Origin: Microcaldota archaeon
GTDB lineage: Archaea > Micrarchaeota > Micrarchaeia > Anstonellales > J096
Assembly: GCA_027024255.1 (NCBI GenBank)
Contig: JALVSQ010000022.1
Location: forward strand, 1 to 37,236
Direction of reading: 5' to 3'
DNA: 37,236 bases
Positions within the stretch are counted from its first letter, which is position 1. The number at the start of each line of letters is the position of its first letter. Positions 15,430 to 24,877 of the stretch are shown piece after piece. Under the pieces are notes generated by a model. That model did not search any database, was not told the origin of the DNA, and worked only from the letters and a program-made list of their open reading frames with translations. Both the position numbers and the translations under genes were made by a program.

Positions 15430-18039
15430 TTATTTTCCTTTTCCTTTGGTTGTTGTTTTTGGCTTAACTAGACTGTAAAGCATCAACAGGTACATTGCCA
15501 GAGAGGATGTTTTTCCTGCAAATCTATATAATCCATAAGGCAGTTTTATACCTATGAATGAAAGGGCATTTAATCCAAACAATGCTGCTATTGCAACATC
15601 TCTTGCAAGTGTTAGGTAAGCCTCTGTTAATTTGCCCTCTTTCTTTAATCTCTCAAAGTTATCTTTAATGTACTTTATTTGACCTATTAAAGAGAGTATC
15701 ATTGAAATTGCTGCTATTATGCTTGTTATTGTAAATACTACTGACCATACAGGTGCAGTTGCAATTCCAAGAAGTCCAAGCACACCTCCGAGAATCATTG
15801 CTCCATAAGAGACCTTTGCCAGTCCATTTCTTATTTTGGTTATTTTATCTAACAATGTCTCCTGTTGCTGTTGCTGTTGCTGTGTTGTATCTGTTTCTTC
15901 CCCTACCTTTGTCTTCTGGAATGTTGTTACAATTTCTGTCTCTTCTATCTTTGATTTACCCTTTTCTTTCTTTATTCTAAGTTCTAAAGATTTATATGTG
16001 TAAACTCCAATTACCCCAGCGCTTGCTATTTTCTCTTTTTTAATCAATATTGCTTTATATCCTTTCTTTCCTTTCAACAGAATGATTCTGCTCATGTTCC
16101 ATTTACCGGCATTTCCTTTCTTCTTCATCCATTCTATCAGGGCAGTTGCGGCATCTTCTGGCAGTACTTTGGAGGCTTCTATCCATTTCCCTTCTTTATT
16201 TCTTATGTAAACCTTTCCATCTGCCCCCAGATAAACTGAAGAATCTATCTGGAGGGAATAACTTGTGTATTCTGTGTTTCCATCAGGTTTTGGCATTGCT
16301 TCAACAACCGAACCATCCTTTTGATAGTAGACAACAGGTTGCCACCCAGCTTTTCCACCAACTTTTCTGAAGGAAATATTAATTGTTTTAGCTCCTTTTG
16401 GAATCGCCACCGTGAGTGAAGGTTTTTTGTCTCCTTTCTTCTGGAATATTGCAAATGTAACTCCTCTCTTTTGGGCAAGAGGCTCTAAAATGTTAACCAA
16501 CGCGTTCAACTTAATGATTGATGATGATGTAAGCCCTGCAAGGCGGTCGCTGTTTACCCCCATTACCTGGAAAATAACACCTTCTTTATTGTCAGGAGGT
16601 AGGACAAGATAGTAAGATACTCCTTCAAGTCCGCTCTGGGACCATCTGAAGCTTAGAGACCCATCCTTCATTTTCTCTATATTTACCTTTCCTTTTATAA
16701 TAAGGTCTCCAACCTGTGAGGGAATGCTGTATGTTTTCCCGTCGTATTCAAAAGTGATAAGTTTACCCTTCTTTTTACCATTTTTTATGGCCTCTGCTAT
16801 CTTCTTCTTTTCTTCATCAGACAATTCTGTAACAGAAGGAGGTGGTGCTGTTTCTTCCCCTTCTTTATAGAACTTAAGAACTAAGGTGTTTGTTTTTACA
16901 ACCCTGCCTTTTCTTGCAGTAGCTTTAAGCACCCATTTACCACTCTCTTTCTTTACTTCAAAGTCAACTTTATAGCCTCTGAAGGCATAAGAATGCTTTT
17001 TCTTAAGGACTTTAACCAGTTTCTTGTATACTTTTTCAGCATTATCTCCTTCTTTGAGTTTAGCCTCTTTAATTAGTTTCGCTACAAATTTTAAGGAGTA
17101 GGATGTTACTCCGCAGTTTCTGAGTATGAAGGTTATTAGCTCTTCTATAGCTTTACCATACTTGCCTTCTTCTACTGCTTTAAAGAAAGTATCAATTTCC
17201 TCCCGGGTTAAGCCTGCTTTTTTCAGAATATCGTTATATTTTCCATTCCAGAAATACTCTACCTGCTGGTTTAGAGAGATTCTATTAGCATGTTGTGGAG
17301 TGGGGTGGTCTTCATCTTCTTCCTCTTCTTCATGTGATTCTTCTTGCTGCATCCTCTGTATTTTGGGGTTGCGCCACTCTTCATACTTCTTTAATTTTCC
17401 CTGATGAAGAGATGAAAATTTTTTATACTTTGATAGATCACTTGAGGTTGATTCTGAAACATTGTAATCATAAGCGTCTTGGTTAACTGCTAGTATTGTA
17501 GGAGCTTCATGTGTGGTTGGGGCTTGTCCAGGACCGGGTACTAATACTTCGCCCGTTCCTCTTACCAATAAATAGTAGTTTTCATTCTCTTCAACAACCA
17601 AAATAAGAGGAACATTACTTATGACTTTGTTTCCTTCTATGTCTATAACCCATTTCTTTCCCTCTTTCTTAGCTTCTATGGTTATGTCATCTCCTCCATG
17701 AAGCCACCCCTTTCTTTCTATTCTTATTTCAAATCCATTTCTGGTAATCCTGATGGTAATTTCTTTTTTATTTGGCACATGCCCATAAAAGTTCAATATA
17801 TTGCTTAGAGTATAAATAAGGGCAAGCCTTTCATCTGTTGTCTTATCCTTTGTGACAAGCGCCTGGGCTAAATTATTTAAATTTTGTTCTGGAAGACCTT
17901 TTTGTTTAAGTTTTTCAAGTTCTTCTTCCAGTACTTTTGCTTCTCCTTCACTTATTATTCCATCTTCCTTTGCTTTTTCTATAATTTTCATATATGCTGG
18001 TTGCTCTTGCGTTGTCACAAGGTTATACACAAACACCAT
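15430..18039 (-). CDS. Large modular protein with poly-Gln tract and C-terminal membrane region (869 aa)
   Basis: No known family is recognised. The first 745 residues appear to contain about four copies of a loose alpha-plus-beta module, each with a short helix then strands ending in patterns such as KKEGKKWVIDIEG (first) and KKESGKWVLKATA (second). Linkers are acidic (EEEEEDED), proline-rich (GPGQAPTTHEAP) and glutamine-rich (seven Gln before the membrane region). Residues from about 745 hold four hydrophobic segments. There is no signal peptide, so the soluble part is probably cytosolic with a C-terminal anchor. I chose the ATG at 18039, preceded by GGTGGAGG. The in-frame TTG at 18054 is less likely. 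The reverse-strand TTTTTAAATA near 18075-18084 is a probable TATA box. It is divergent from the 2221-residue gene. Confidence 0.8.
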   Translation of the reverse strand: MVFVYNLVTTQEQPAYMKIIEKAKEDGIISEGEAKVLEEELEKLKQKGLPEQNLNNLAQALVTKDKTTDERLALIYTLSNILNFYGHVPNKKEITIRITRNGFEIRIERKGWLHGGDDITIEAKKEGKKWVIDIEGNKVISNVPLILVVEENENYYLLVRGTGEVLVPGPGQAPTTHEAPTILAVNQDAYDYNVSESTSSDLSKYKKFSSLHQGKLKKYEEWRNPKIQRMQQEESHEEEEEDEDHPTPQHANRISLNQQVEYFWNGKYNDILKKAGLTREEIDTFFKAVEEGKYGKAIEELITFILRNCGVTSYSLKFVAKLIKEAKLKEGDNAEKVYKKLVKVLKKKHSYAFRGYKVDFEVKKESGKWVLKATARKGRVVKTNTLVLKFYKEGEETAPPPSVTELSDEEKKKIAEAIKNGKKKGKLITFEYDGKTYSIPSQVGDLIIKGKVNIEKMKDGSLSFRWSQSGLEGVSYYLVLPPDNKEGVIFQVMGVNSDRLAGLTSSSIIKLNALVNILEPLAQKRGVTFAIFQKKGDKKPSLTVAIPKGAKTINISFRKVGGKAGWQPVVYYQKDGSVVEAMPKPDGNTEYTSYSLQIDSSVYLGADGKVYIRNKEGKWIEASKVLPEDAATALIEWMKKKGNAGKWNMSRIILLKGKKGYKAILIKKEKIASAGVIGVYTYKSLELRIKKEKGKSKIEETEIVTTFQKTKVGEETDTTQQQQQQQETLLDKITKIRNGLAKVSYGAMILGGVLGLLGIATAPVWSVVFTITSIIAAISMILSLIGQIKYIKDNFERLKKEGKLTEAYLTLARDVAIAALFGLNALSFIGIKLPYGLYRFAGKTSSLAMYLLMLYSLVKPKTTTKGKGK
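15862..15882 (-). repeat. CAG/CAA alternating microsatellite encoding seven glutamines
   Basis: Twenty-one bases repeat the hexamer CAGCAA three and a half times on the coding strand. Alternating synonymous codons keep the tract from being a pure trinucleotide run. It lies just before the membrane region of the 869-residue protein and may serve as a flexible linker whose length can vary by slippage. Confidence 0.85.
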
Positions 18040-18211
18040 CTTCCTCCACCTCAATATACTTTTTTCAACGAACTATTTAAAAATAATATTGGTGTGTTAT
18101 TTTGTGGATTTTTATGTGGTAAGCTGGCAATTGCATTCGTGACACAAACGAACCCGGATTAAAACACAATAATTAAAATACCTTTTCTCCATTATTTAAT
18201 CAGGTGAGTTC
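18040..18211. promoter_or_regulatory. Divergent regulatory region between the two large genes, with an inverted repeat
   Basis: At 172 bp this is the longest intergenic gap in the window. It has a minus-strand TATA-like core (18075-18084), and plus-strand cores TTAAAATA (about 18173-18180) and GATTAAAACAC (about 18156-18166). An inverted repeat TTCGT/ACGAA (18136-18140 and 18148-18152) with a 7-nt spacer sits between the promoters and could be an operator for a dimeric regulator. Both large genes have Shine-Dalgarno sites and so have short leaders. Confidence 0.45.
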
Positions 18212-21200
18212 ATGCAAAAGCTTGCAAAACAAACCATAACAGGGGTTGAAGAGCTCAGCTACGAGCAGTTAAAAACCATGATAAATGAGCAGATAAGCGA
18301 TATGGAGGAGAAGGAAAAATACGAACAAATCCTGAACTCAATAGAGCAGGAATCAAATGAAGAAATCAAAAAGAAGAAGGCATTAGCCTTATTCCTGCAC
18401 ATTCAATTAATGAAAACTCAGGAACATATGCCAGATGAGTTAAAGGGATATGCCAATTCCTTCCTCTCAGAGTTTAGTCTTGAAAACTTCAGCAACTGGG
18501 ATTACGAGAAGTTTAAAGTAGGTGCTCTCCTTATTGTTACAGCCTTTGCATTAGGAAAGATGAAGGAGAAGGCACCGGATAGAAGGTTGAGAAGAGCCAT
18601 AAATTACACTTACTCGGGTATAATTGAAATATTGAAGGAAAACAACCTTACAGATCAAAGTTTTGCCGCAGTAAAAAGAAACTTCAACTACATTACAGAG
18701 ATGTTTAAGTTAATATATGCAAGAAAAGGACTTTTAAAGTACTATTCAGGTATCAAAACCTCAACATTGAAGATGCTCGGTTACTTAACAAAAGTTGAAA
18801 AGGGTTTTAACATAAACATAAAAGCAAAGGGAATAATATTATCCAACTATAAAACCCTTCAGAGCCTTTATACAAGATCACTTTCAGAAATAGATGCTGC
18901 TATAAGCAAACTTGAAAACGCTATTCTCAATGCTCAGGAAACCAAAATAGACACACCTGTAACAGGAGCATTCATGAAGCAGGCTCAGAAGCTTGGGGCT
19001 TTGATAAATACAACATCAAAGTATGTGGGAAGCGCACTGGCATTCGGTACTGAGGTAAGCAAAACAATGCAGATTATCTCCTTAGCAGGTAAGATGAACG
19101 CAGGTAGCAAACGAGCAAGTCAGAGACAGGTGAAAATACTGAGTAAAAAAATGGATGAAATCATTAACTTCCTTAAATCCTTTGACCCTGAGAAAAAATT
19201 AAATGTTAAAGGAAAGGACCCTGAATTAACATCTCTGTTTTCCTTTAAAGGTAAGAATATTCCACCTGTGTTTGCCTCTGTCCACTCAGTTGAGGATATG
19301 AAAAAAGTTGAAACTAAATTCGCAAAATCTTATGGGACAATAATATATGGTGAGGTAGAAAGAGCTTATTACATTGGCTTAAAAGATGTAAATTTAGATA
19401 CCGGATTTCTTGGTAAGATGTTTGGATTTCTGGGAATAAGAAAACTAACAGGATATGAAATAACACAAAGAGATGTTGATATTGTAAGGTATGAAACAAA
19501 GGATGGTAAGAAAGGTTTTGTTTTGAGAAATGCTTTAAGAGGAGAAGAAAGATGGTTCAGCATTGATGAGTTAAGAAAAGATGGGGTTTTTCTTAGGGCA
19601 AAGGACGATGAGGTTGTTCTCAATACAAAAAGGGCTTTAGAACTTGTTTTCTCCAACTACAAAAAAGCAATGGATATACTGAACAAATACAGAAAAGGCA
19701 AGAAGTTTGATCTTGAGGGTTTAAGAAAGGCTGTCCAGGAAGCACAGAAGTACATTGCAAAGGCACAGATGTATCTGTTTTTGCTTGAATCTGAGTACGA
19801 AGGAGGTTTGTATACAACAAAAGAGATGAAGATGGTGAGTGACTCTCTTACAGCAATAACTATCCTGGCAACAGCATTAACACTGGGAGCAGGTGCTGCA
19901 GCTCTTGCAGGGCAGGGCCTTACAAGGGCAGGACTGGCAGCAGCATGGAGAGCGATAGGTGGAGGAGTAACAGAAGGTATTGCTGGTTTGATGGGCAGGG
20001 CAGGTAATTTATTATTCATAAGCACAATAGGAGAAGATTTACTGCTAAAAGGTGTTTCAAAGGCTTATGGAGCAGATGTTTCATGGACAGACATAGGGGT
20101 AGATGTCCTCTTCCTTTTAAGTCCTGTGGCAAGGGCTTTGAGAGGAACATCAACACTTGCCAGAATAACTAAGGGAACTATTGCAGCTGGTGTGGGAGCA
20201 GCTGCTGGTTATGTTGGTTATGAATCTGTAAAGAATGTCTGGGAAAAGAAGAAAAGAGGAATGAAAGTAGGGTTTGAGGACTACATGGGTTTAATATGGG
20301 GTATGTGGGCTCTGACAGGAGTTGCTCATTCATTTGCAGAGATTAAGGCTTCTATTAAAGGCAGTAAACCTCCTACCCCGCTTCTATCAGGAGAAGCTAA
20401 TAAAGAGCTTCCAATGCTTCCTTCGGGAGAGAAACCCAAGGCACTTCCTCCAGGAGAAACCAGACCACCTGTGCCCAGAAAGACAGGTCCTCAACCTGAA
20501 ATTGTGGTTAAAGAAGACCCCCATCTATGGGGGGATATACTAAGAAATGAGCGTGTGAGAAAGGTTTCTCCGGAGAAAGACGGGTTTAAGGTAGAACTTG
20601 ATTTAATGAAAATAGAGGCAACAAAGGAAGGAAAGATTGTGAGGGTTGAGATGGATGCAAAGAGGTTTAAGGAGGTCTTTCCTGGCTATGAAATAGAGGA
20701 AGGTTCTGTATCTTTGAACAAGGAAAAAGGAGTGGTTGAATTCAGGGTTAAAAGAAAAGGTAAGGTTTATGAGGCAAGATATGACCTCAGGAAAGGTGAA
20801 GCATCCGTAAAGATAGATGGAAAATGGGAAACACTACCAAAGATACTCCATCCCAGGCTTAAAGGAGAGAGCGATAATGAAATGACAGTCCTTAAGCATG
20901 GAGATGTTGAGGTGTACCTTGTCAAAAACAAAGGAGCAAAGCATCCAATGCAGGACGGAGTTGTGGTAATAGAGCAAAGGGTGGGCAATGCAAAAGTAAG
21001 GATTGCTTTCAGCCTTGATGGTATAAGCGGTGAAACAGGTGCTGAGTTGGCTGTAGAGGCATTCATAGAAGCATGTAAGGAGCTCAGGCTGGAGCCAGGA
21101 GATGTAGTGTCGGGAAATGAAGTCAGGCCTGAAGAGCTTTACAGAAAAGTTTACGAAAAAATAAGGCAGAGATATATGGAAATTCTTAAAGAAAAGATAA

Positions 21201-24200
21201 AAGAAAGGTATGAGGAAGCGTTTAGAAAGAAGTACGGGAAGGCTCTGAAAAGACTCATGAAAGGGTATGAAAGTGGCAGGATCTTTGACTTTGAAAACCC
21301 AGAGGTATTAAACAAGATGGCAGAGAGTTTAAAGATAGGATTCGTTCACAACATGTATGTAGAGGTTTCGTACGGAGGTAAGGTTCACCGCTACATACTG
21401 AGGAGCGGTGATGGAGAGATATTTGCAATTACTAAAAAGGGAGAGGTTGTGTTCCCCAGAGTAGAGGGAGGAGGTGAAGGTGCGGAGACAGTTGCAAGAG
21501 CGAGTCATTATATATATGGGTCAGAAGTTGATCCTCTAGAACATCCCCTCCATAACCTTGATGCAATAAGAGAAGGAAGAAAGAGATTTAAGAAGCTCAG
21601 GTTGGGCGACACAGTAGGGGATATTAAAAAGGGGAATATTGAAGATTATTGGAACATCTACGAAATTCCAGAGAATGCTGAATTCGTTGTCTTTGGCAGT
21701 GATGGCATACTTGATCTGTACGAGTTTGCTAGGTCAGAAGGAATGGTGGGAAGTTATCAGGAATTTTTGAAGAGACTTGCCGCAGATAGGGGATTCAGGA
21801 ATGAACTGATTGAAAAAATTAGGAAGTCAGGGCTAAAACATGATGATATTTCACTTGTTATAATGAAGGTGGGTGAGAAGACCCCGTCATCTGTTATAAG
21901 AATAGGCCCTGAGCCGTTGGGTCCAGAAAAAGCTGGAAAACCAGAAGGCAAGGCAGAGAAGGCTAAGCCACCTGAAGAAAAACCACCACAAGAAAAACCA
22001 CCTGAAGAAAAAGTCAGAAGTGACAAGGAGTTCATTAACTTAGATAAGTTAAATGCTGAAAATATAGATAGGGAGGAAATTGGAGGAGTTATTTATACCA
22101 CTCCAGAAGGAGAGCAAATCAGGGTGAATATAGAGAGCATAAGGAAGTATCTGAGCGAGGATGTGCTGAGGGCTTATAAAGGAGAAAAAGGTTTCAATGA
22201 AGAGGTATTCAGGGAGCATCTTCCCTTCTCAGAAGAAATAAAGAATGTGATAGTTAAGATTGCTAAAGAGAGAGCACAAAAACTTAAATCTATCAATATG
22301 GAAGAGATTCTTTCGGAGAAGGTAAATAATGGAACGCTTACAGATGTTGCCCGGGAATTTGCAGGATTTAATAAAGAAGGTGAGAAGGTCAGGCCTTCAA
22401 ATCGTTTAAAAGAAGGATATAATTGGGTCAGGCAGAAGCTTGGAAAGAAGCCGGTGGATATAACTAATTTGAAAGGAGAGCAGAAGAATTTCATTGACAA
22501 CTTTTTAAAAGCAGCTAAAACACCCGGAGAACATCCAGAGGCTTATACAGTGAAAATAGGAGAAGAAACCTATGCATTGATAAATGAGGACCTTTTCCTC
22601 AATGCATTGAGATTTAATCCAAGAGATGGAGCAATAAGGGCATGGATAGAAAGAGGCCTGCCTTTAACATATGAGGAGTTCCTCCACAGGCTGGGTCTTT
22701 TAGGAAAGGACTTCAAAAAGGTCCTTATAATAAGGAAAAGGATAGGTTTGAGAAGGAGGTTTGATGTTGTTGAAATCACCAATTTAAAGTCTCTCTACTA
22801 CAAGTTAAGAGAAATCTCTTCAAGAGCGTTCAAGGTAGAAGGGAAGAAAGTAACTGTTGTTAGTGAAGAAGCGCTTAAAGAGATTAAAATGCCTGAGTGG
22901 ATGAAGAAGAAGACAATAAAAGTGCTTCAAGATGCTTTAAGGGAAAGGTCGTTTAGAAAGCTCTTAAAGAAAGCAAAGAAAATAGAGGAAAAATTGAAGA
23001 AAAGGCTGGAAGGAGAGATTCCTGAAGATGAGCTAAAGAAGGTAAAACCGGGTGAAATAGTCACAATAAGAAGGAAAGGATTGATTAAAGGAAAGAAGAT
23101 TCAGGCAGCCCATATAGAAGACTTTGTTAAAGACTTCGAAAGCATAAACTCAGGAAAGGACTTGAACAACTTCATGGAGAAGTATGGCTCTGTTGATGTT
23201 ATTGTTTATAAAGATGCACAGGGAAACATGCGTTACTTTGAGATTTATGGAAAAGAAGACCTGAGGAAGGTTGTGCTCGAACTGGATAATGTTAAAGGCA
23301 TTAATGATAAAAATAAAGGAATGTATATTGCCAGATTGAAAAACATAATGCCTGAGGATAAAGCTAAAGCAATAGCAAATAAAGTTGAAAAACTGGTGAA
23401 TGAGAAAGTGATAAAACCATCAAAAACACTCAGGGAACTTCCCAGGATAATAGGAGAAGAAGGGGAGCTTAATCTTGGAGACCAATTAATAGAGAGGCTT
23501 CAAAACCATGAGGTTGTTGAATTCAACGGAAATAGGTACATGCTTGCCGATGATTTTGTTGATATGATGTTTGCATACGAAAATCCAGTGGAGATGATCA
23601 AAGCCTTGGAAGCTAAAGGAAAACTGCCCAACTACCTTGTTTACGGTGAAGGCAAAACCCCCAAGGTTGTTAAAATAGAGCCTAACACCCTTATAGAAAA
23701 GCTTGTTCCTGGTATTGCGAACGATGCTATTTTATGGGAAGATATAGAGTTATTTGTAAAGCCCAGGAAATTTACACTAAAGCCCAAGAAGTTTATAAAC
23801 TGGGTGAAAAGACCTTTTGCAAGGAAGCTGGTTTTTGATGCAGAGGAGTATGCAAGATACTTAATCCACAGGTATAAAATACCAAGAGAACTGGCAGAAT
23901 CAATTGCAGCCCATACAAAGGTAAGGATGGATGCTGTTCTTGATGTAGCAAACATGAGAAGAGAGTTCCTTCCCAGAATGAAGGAAGTAAATGAAGGAAT
24001 GGCAGAGCTTAGAAAGATAGCAACCACGGAAGAAGGATTAAAAGAAGTACGTGAAGGAGTTTACTCCTTTAGAAAGCCACCTGAGAATGCTGAGGTTTAC
24101 AGGGTGGCCATTGCTCTTGATAAAAGCGGAGCAGAAGCAATAAGAGATGTGGTTAGGTGGCTCAAGAAAAAGGAAATACCATTTGAGCTCCATACAAATC

Positions 24201-24877
24201 CCGATGATGGAGCATCAGTGCTGAGAATATTTGTTGATAAATCAAAGGTTGAGGCTGTAAAAGATGCAGTAAATACTATCTTAAGAGAAAGGGTCCGCGG
24301 GCTGGCACTTACAACAGGTTATGTATTCAAAGAAGGAAACAAACCTATTAATGCCCAGCTGAAGTTCAGGAGGAAGTATTTAAAGATTTGGAAGGCAGCG
24401 CACGAAGGGAAGTGGAAGAAAGTGGCAGAAATAGCAGGAATTCCGTTCAAAAAGTTAAAGGAGATAGAAGAAGCGAATAGAGCCTGGTTAAGGAAAATGA
24501 GGGATAAGGGCTTCTTTGGCAAGGTAGCAGCATCTGGAATAGACATCGGTGAAAGACTCTTTGTTAACTCTATTATCTGGGGTATTGGCCTTTATCTTGC
24601 CAATGCTACAGGCGTTATTCCAAAAGGCTCTCCATTAGATTGGGTAATGAAAGGATCTGCGTCTTTCCTTGTCTGGACTACGCCGTATCCAAAAGGCATA
24701 GGGTGGAAATGGAAGCCTCTCATGGTACTTGCTGCCCTCGGCATTGTTGGAACAGCAATAGAGAAGATAATAGAAAGACAAGTTTTTGGCTCCTCAGGTT
24801 CTGGTAGCTCAAGAATACATTGGGAGACAGGTGAGCATGATAAAGATAATAAAAAGAAAGAAAAGAAAAAGAGCTAA
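18212..24877 (+). CDS. Giant multidomain protein with internal PP2C-like phosphatase domain (2221 aa)
   Basis: Layout by residue: 1-540, helical, coiled-coil-rich; 542-710, glycine/alanine-rich hydrophobic region with several potential membrane helices; 713-770, proline-rich linker; about 890-1220, PP2C-like domain with MQD 913-915, DGIS 936-939, GDGE 1066-1069, SDGI 1163-1166 and DDIS 1211-1214; about 1230-1270, second Pro/Glu/Lys linker with three PPxEK repeats; 1270-2100, charged alpha/beta modules, of which at least two (near 1435-1500 and 1765-1820) look related; 2110-2190, C-terminal hydrophobic segments; then a Ser/Gly- and Lys-rich tail. There is no signal peptide. The ATG is preceded by AGGTGAG. 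The domain order suggests a membrane-tethered signalling or scaffold protein with a cytosolic phosphatase. The role is unknown. Its last 4 bp overlap the convergent reductase gene. Confidence 0.88.
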   Translation: MQKLAKQTITGVEELSYEQLKTMINEQISDMEEKEKYEQILNSIEQESNEEIKKKKALALFLHIQLMKTQEHMPDELKGYANSFLSEFSLENFSNWDYEKFKVGALLIVTAFALGKMKEKAPDRRLRRAINYTYSGIIEILKENNLTDQSFAAVKRNFNYITEMFKLIYARKGLLKYYSGIKTSTLKMLGYLTKVEKGFNINIKAKGIILSNYKTLQSLYTRSLSEIDAAISKLENAILNAQETKIDTPVTGAFMKQAQKLGALINTTSKYVGSALAFGTEVSKTMQIISLAGKMNAGSKRASQRQVKILSKKMDEIINFLKSFDPEKKLNVKGKDPELTSLFSFKGKNIPPVFASVHSVEDMKKVETKFAKSYGTIIYGEVERAYYIGLKDVNLDTGFLGKMFGFLGIRKLTGYEITQRDVDIVRYETKDGKKGFVLRNALRGEERWFSIDELRKDGVFLRAKDDEVVLNTKRALELVFSNYKKAMDILNKYRKGKKFDLEGLRKAVQEAQKYIAKAQMYLFLLESEYEGGLYTTKEMKMVSDSLTAITILATALTLGAGAAALAGQGLTRAGLAAAWRAIGGGVTEGIAGLMGRAGNLLFISTIGEDLLLKGVSKAYGADVSWTDIGVDVLFLLSPVARALRGTSTLARITKGTIAAGVGAAAGYVGYESVKNVWEKKKRGMKVGFEDYMGLIWGMWALTGVAHSFAEIKASIKGSKPPTPLLSGEANKELPMLPSGEKPKALPPGETRPPVPRKTGPQPEIVVKEDPHLWGDILRNERVRKVSPEKDGFKVELDLMKIEATKEGKIVRVEMDAKRFKEVFPGYEIEEGSVSLNKEKGVVEFRVKRKGKVYEARYDLRKGEASVKIDGKWETLPKILHPRLKGESDNEMTVLKHGDVEVYLVKNKGAKHPMQDGVVVIEQRVGNAKVRIAFSLDGISGETGAELAVEAFIEACKELRLEPGDVVSGNEVRPEELYRKVYEKIRQRYMEILKEKIKERYEEAFRKKYGKALKRLMKGYESGRIFDFENPEVLNKMAESLKIGFVHNMYVEVSYGGKVHRYILRSGDGEIFAITKKGEVVFPRVEGGGEGAETVARASHYIYGSEVDPLEHPLHNLDAIREGRKRFKKLRLGDTVGDIKKGNIEDYWNIYEIPENAEFVVFGSDGILDLYEFARSEGMVGSYQEFLKRLAADRGFRNELIEKIRKSGLKHDDISLVIMKVGEKTPSSVIRIGPEPLGPEKAGKPEGKAEKAKPPEEKPPQEKPPEEKVRSDKEFINLDKLNAENIDREEIGGVIYTTPEGEQIRVNIESIRKYLSEDVLRAYKGEKGFNEEVFREHLPFSEEIKNVIVKIAKERAQKLKSINMEEILSEKVNNGTLTDVAREFAGFNKEGEKVRPSNRLKEGYNWVRQKLGKKPVDITNLKGEQKNFIDNFLKAAKTPGEHPEAYTVKIGEETYALINEDLFLNALRFNPRDGAIRAWIERGLPLTYEEFLHRLGLLGKDFKKVLIIRKRIGLRRRFDVVEITNLKSLYYKLREISSRAFKVEGKKVTVVSEEALKEIKMPEWMKKKTIKVLQDALRERSFRKLLKKAKKIEEKLKKRLEGEIPEDELKKVKPGEIVTIRRKGLIKGKKIQAAHIEDFVKDFESINSGKDLNNFMEKYGSVDVIVYKDAQGNMRYFEIYGKEDLRKVVLELDNVKGINDKNKGMYIARLKNIMPEDKAKAIANKVEKLVNEKVIKPSKTLRELPRIIGEEGELNLGDQLIERLQNHEVVEFNGNRYMLADDFVDMMFAYENPVEMIKALEAKGKLPNYLVYGEGKTPKVVKIEPNTLIEKLVPGIANDAILWEDIELFVKPRKFTLKPKKFINWVKRPFARKLVFDAEEYARYLIHRYKIPRELAESIAAHTKVRMDAVLDVANMRREFLPRMKEVNEGMAELRKIATTEEGLKEVREGVYSFRKPPENAEVYRVAIALDKSGAEAIRDVVRWLKKKEIPFELHTNPDDGASVLRIFVDKSKVEAVKDAVNTILRERVRGLALTTGYVFKEGNKPINAQLKFRRKYLKIWKAAHEGKWKKVAEIAGIPFKKLKEIEEANRAWLRKMRDKGFFGKVAASGIDIGERLFVNSIIWGIGLYLANATGVIPKGSPLDWVMKGSASFLVWTTPYPKGIGWKWKPLMVLAALGIVGTAIEKIIERQVFGSSGSGSSRIHWETGEHDKDNKKKEKKKS
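21968..22012 (+). repeat. Three tandem 15-bp repeats encoding PPEEK/PPQEK/PPEEK
   Basis: Units CCACCTGAAGAAAAA, CCACCACAAGAAAAA and CCACCTGAAGAAAAA follow one another without gaps inside the second linker of the giant protein. They encode an extended charged proline-rich spacer directly after the PP2C-like domain. Confidence 0.9.

Noticed and set aside
15859-15885. CRISPR-like or transposon-related short repeats
   Set aside because: The repeat is an in-frame glutamine microsatellite. No spaced direct repeats, terminal inverted repeats or transposase genes occur anywhere in the window.
18212-24877. Bacterial-type polymorphic toxin
   Set aside because: The Gly/Ala-rich hydrophobic block resembles such toxins, but there is no signal or secretion domain, no recognisable toxin domain at the C-terminus and no immunity gene downstream.
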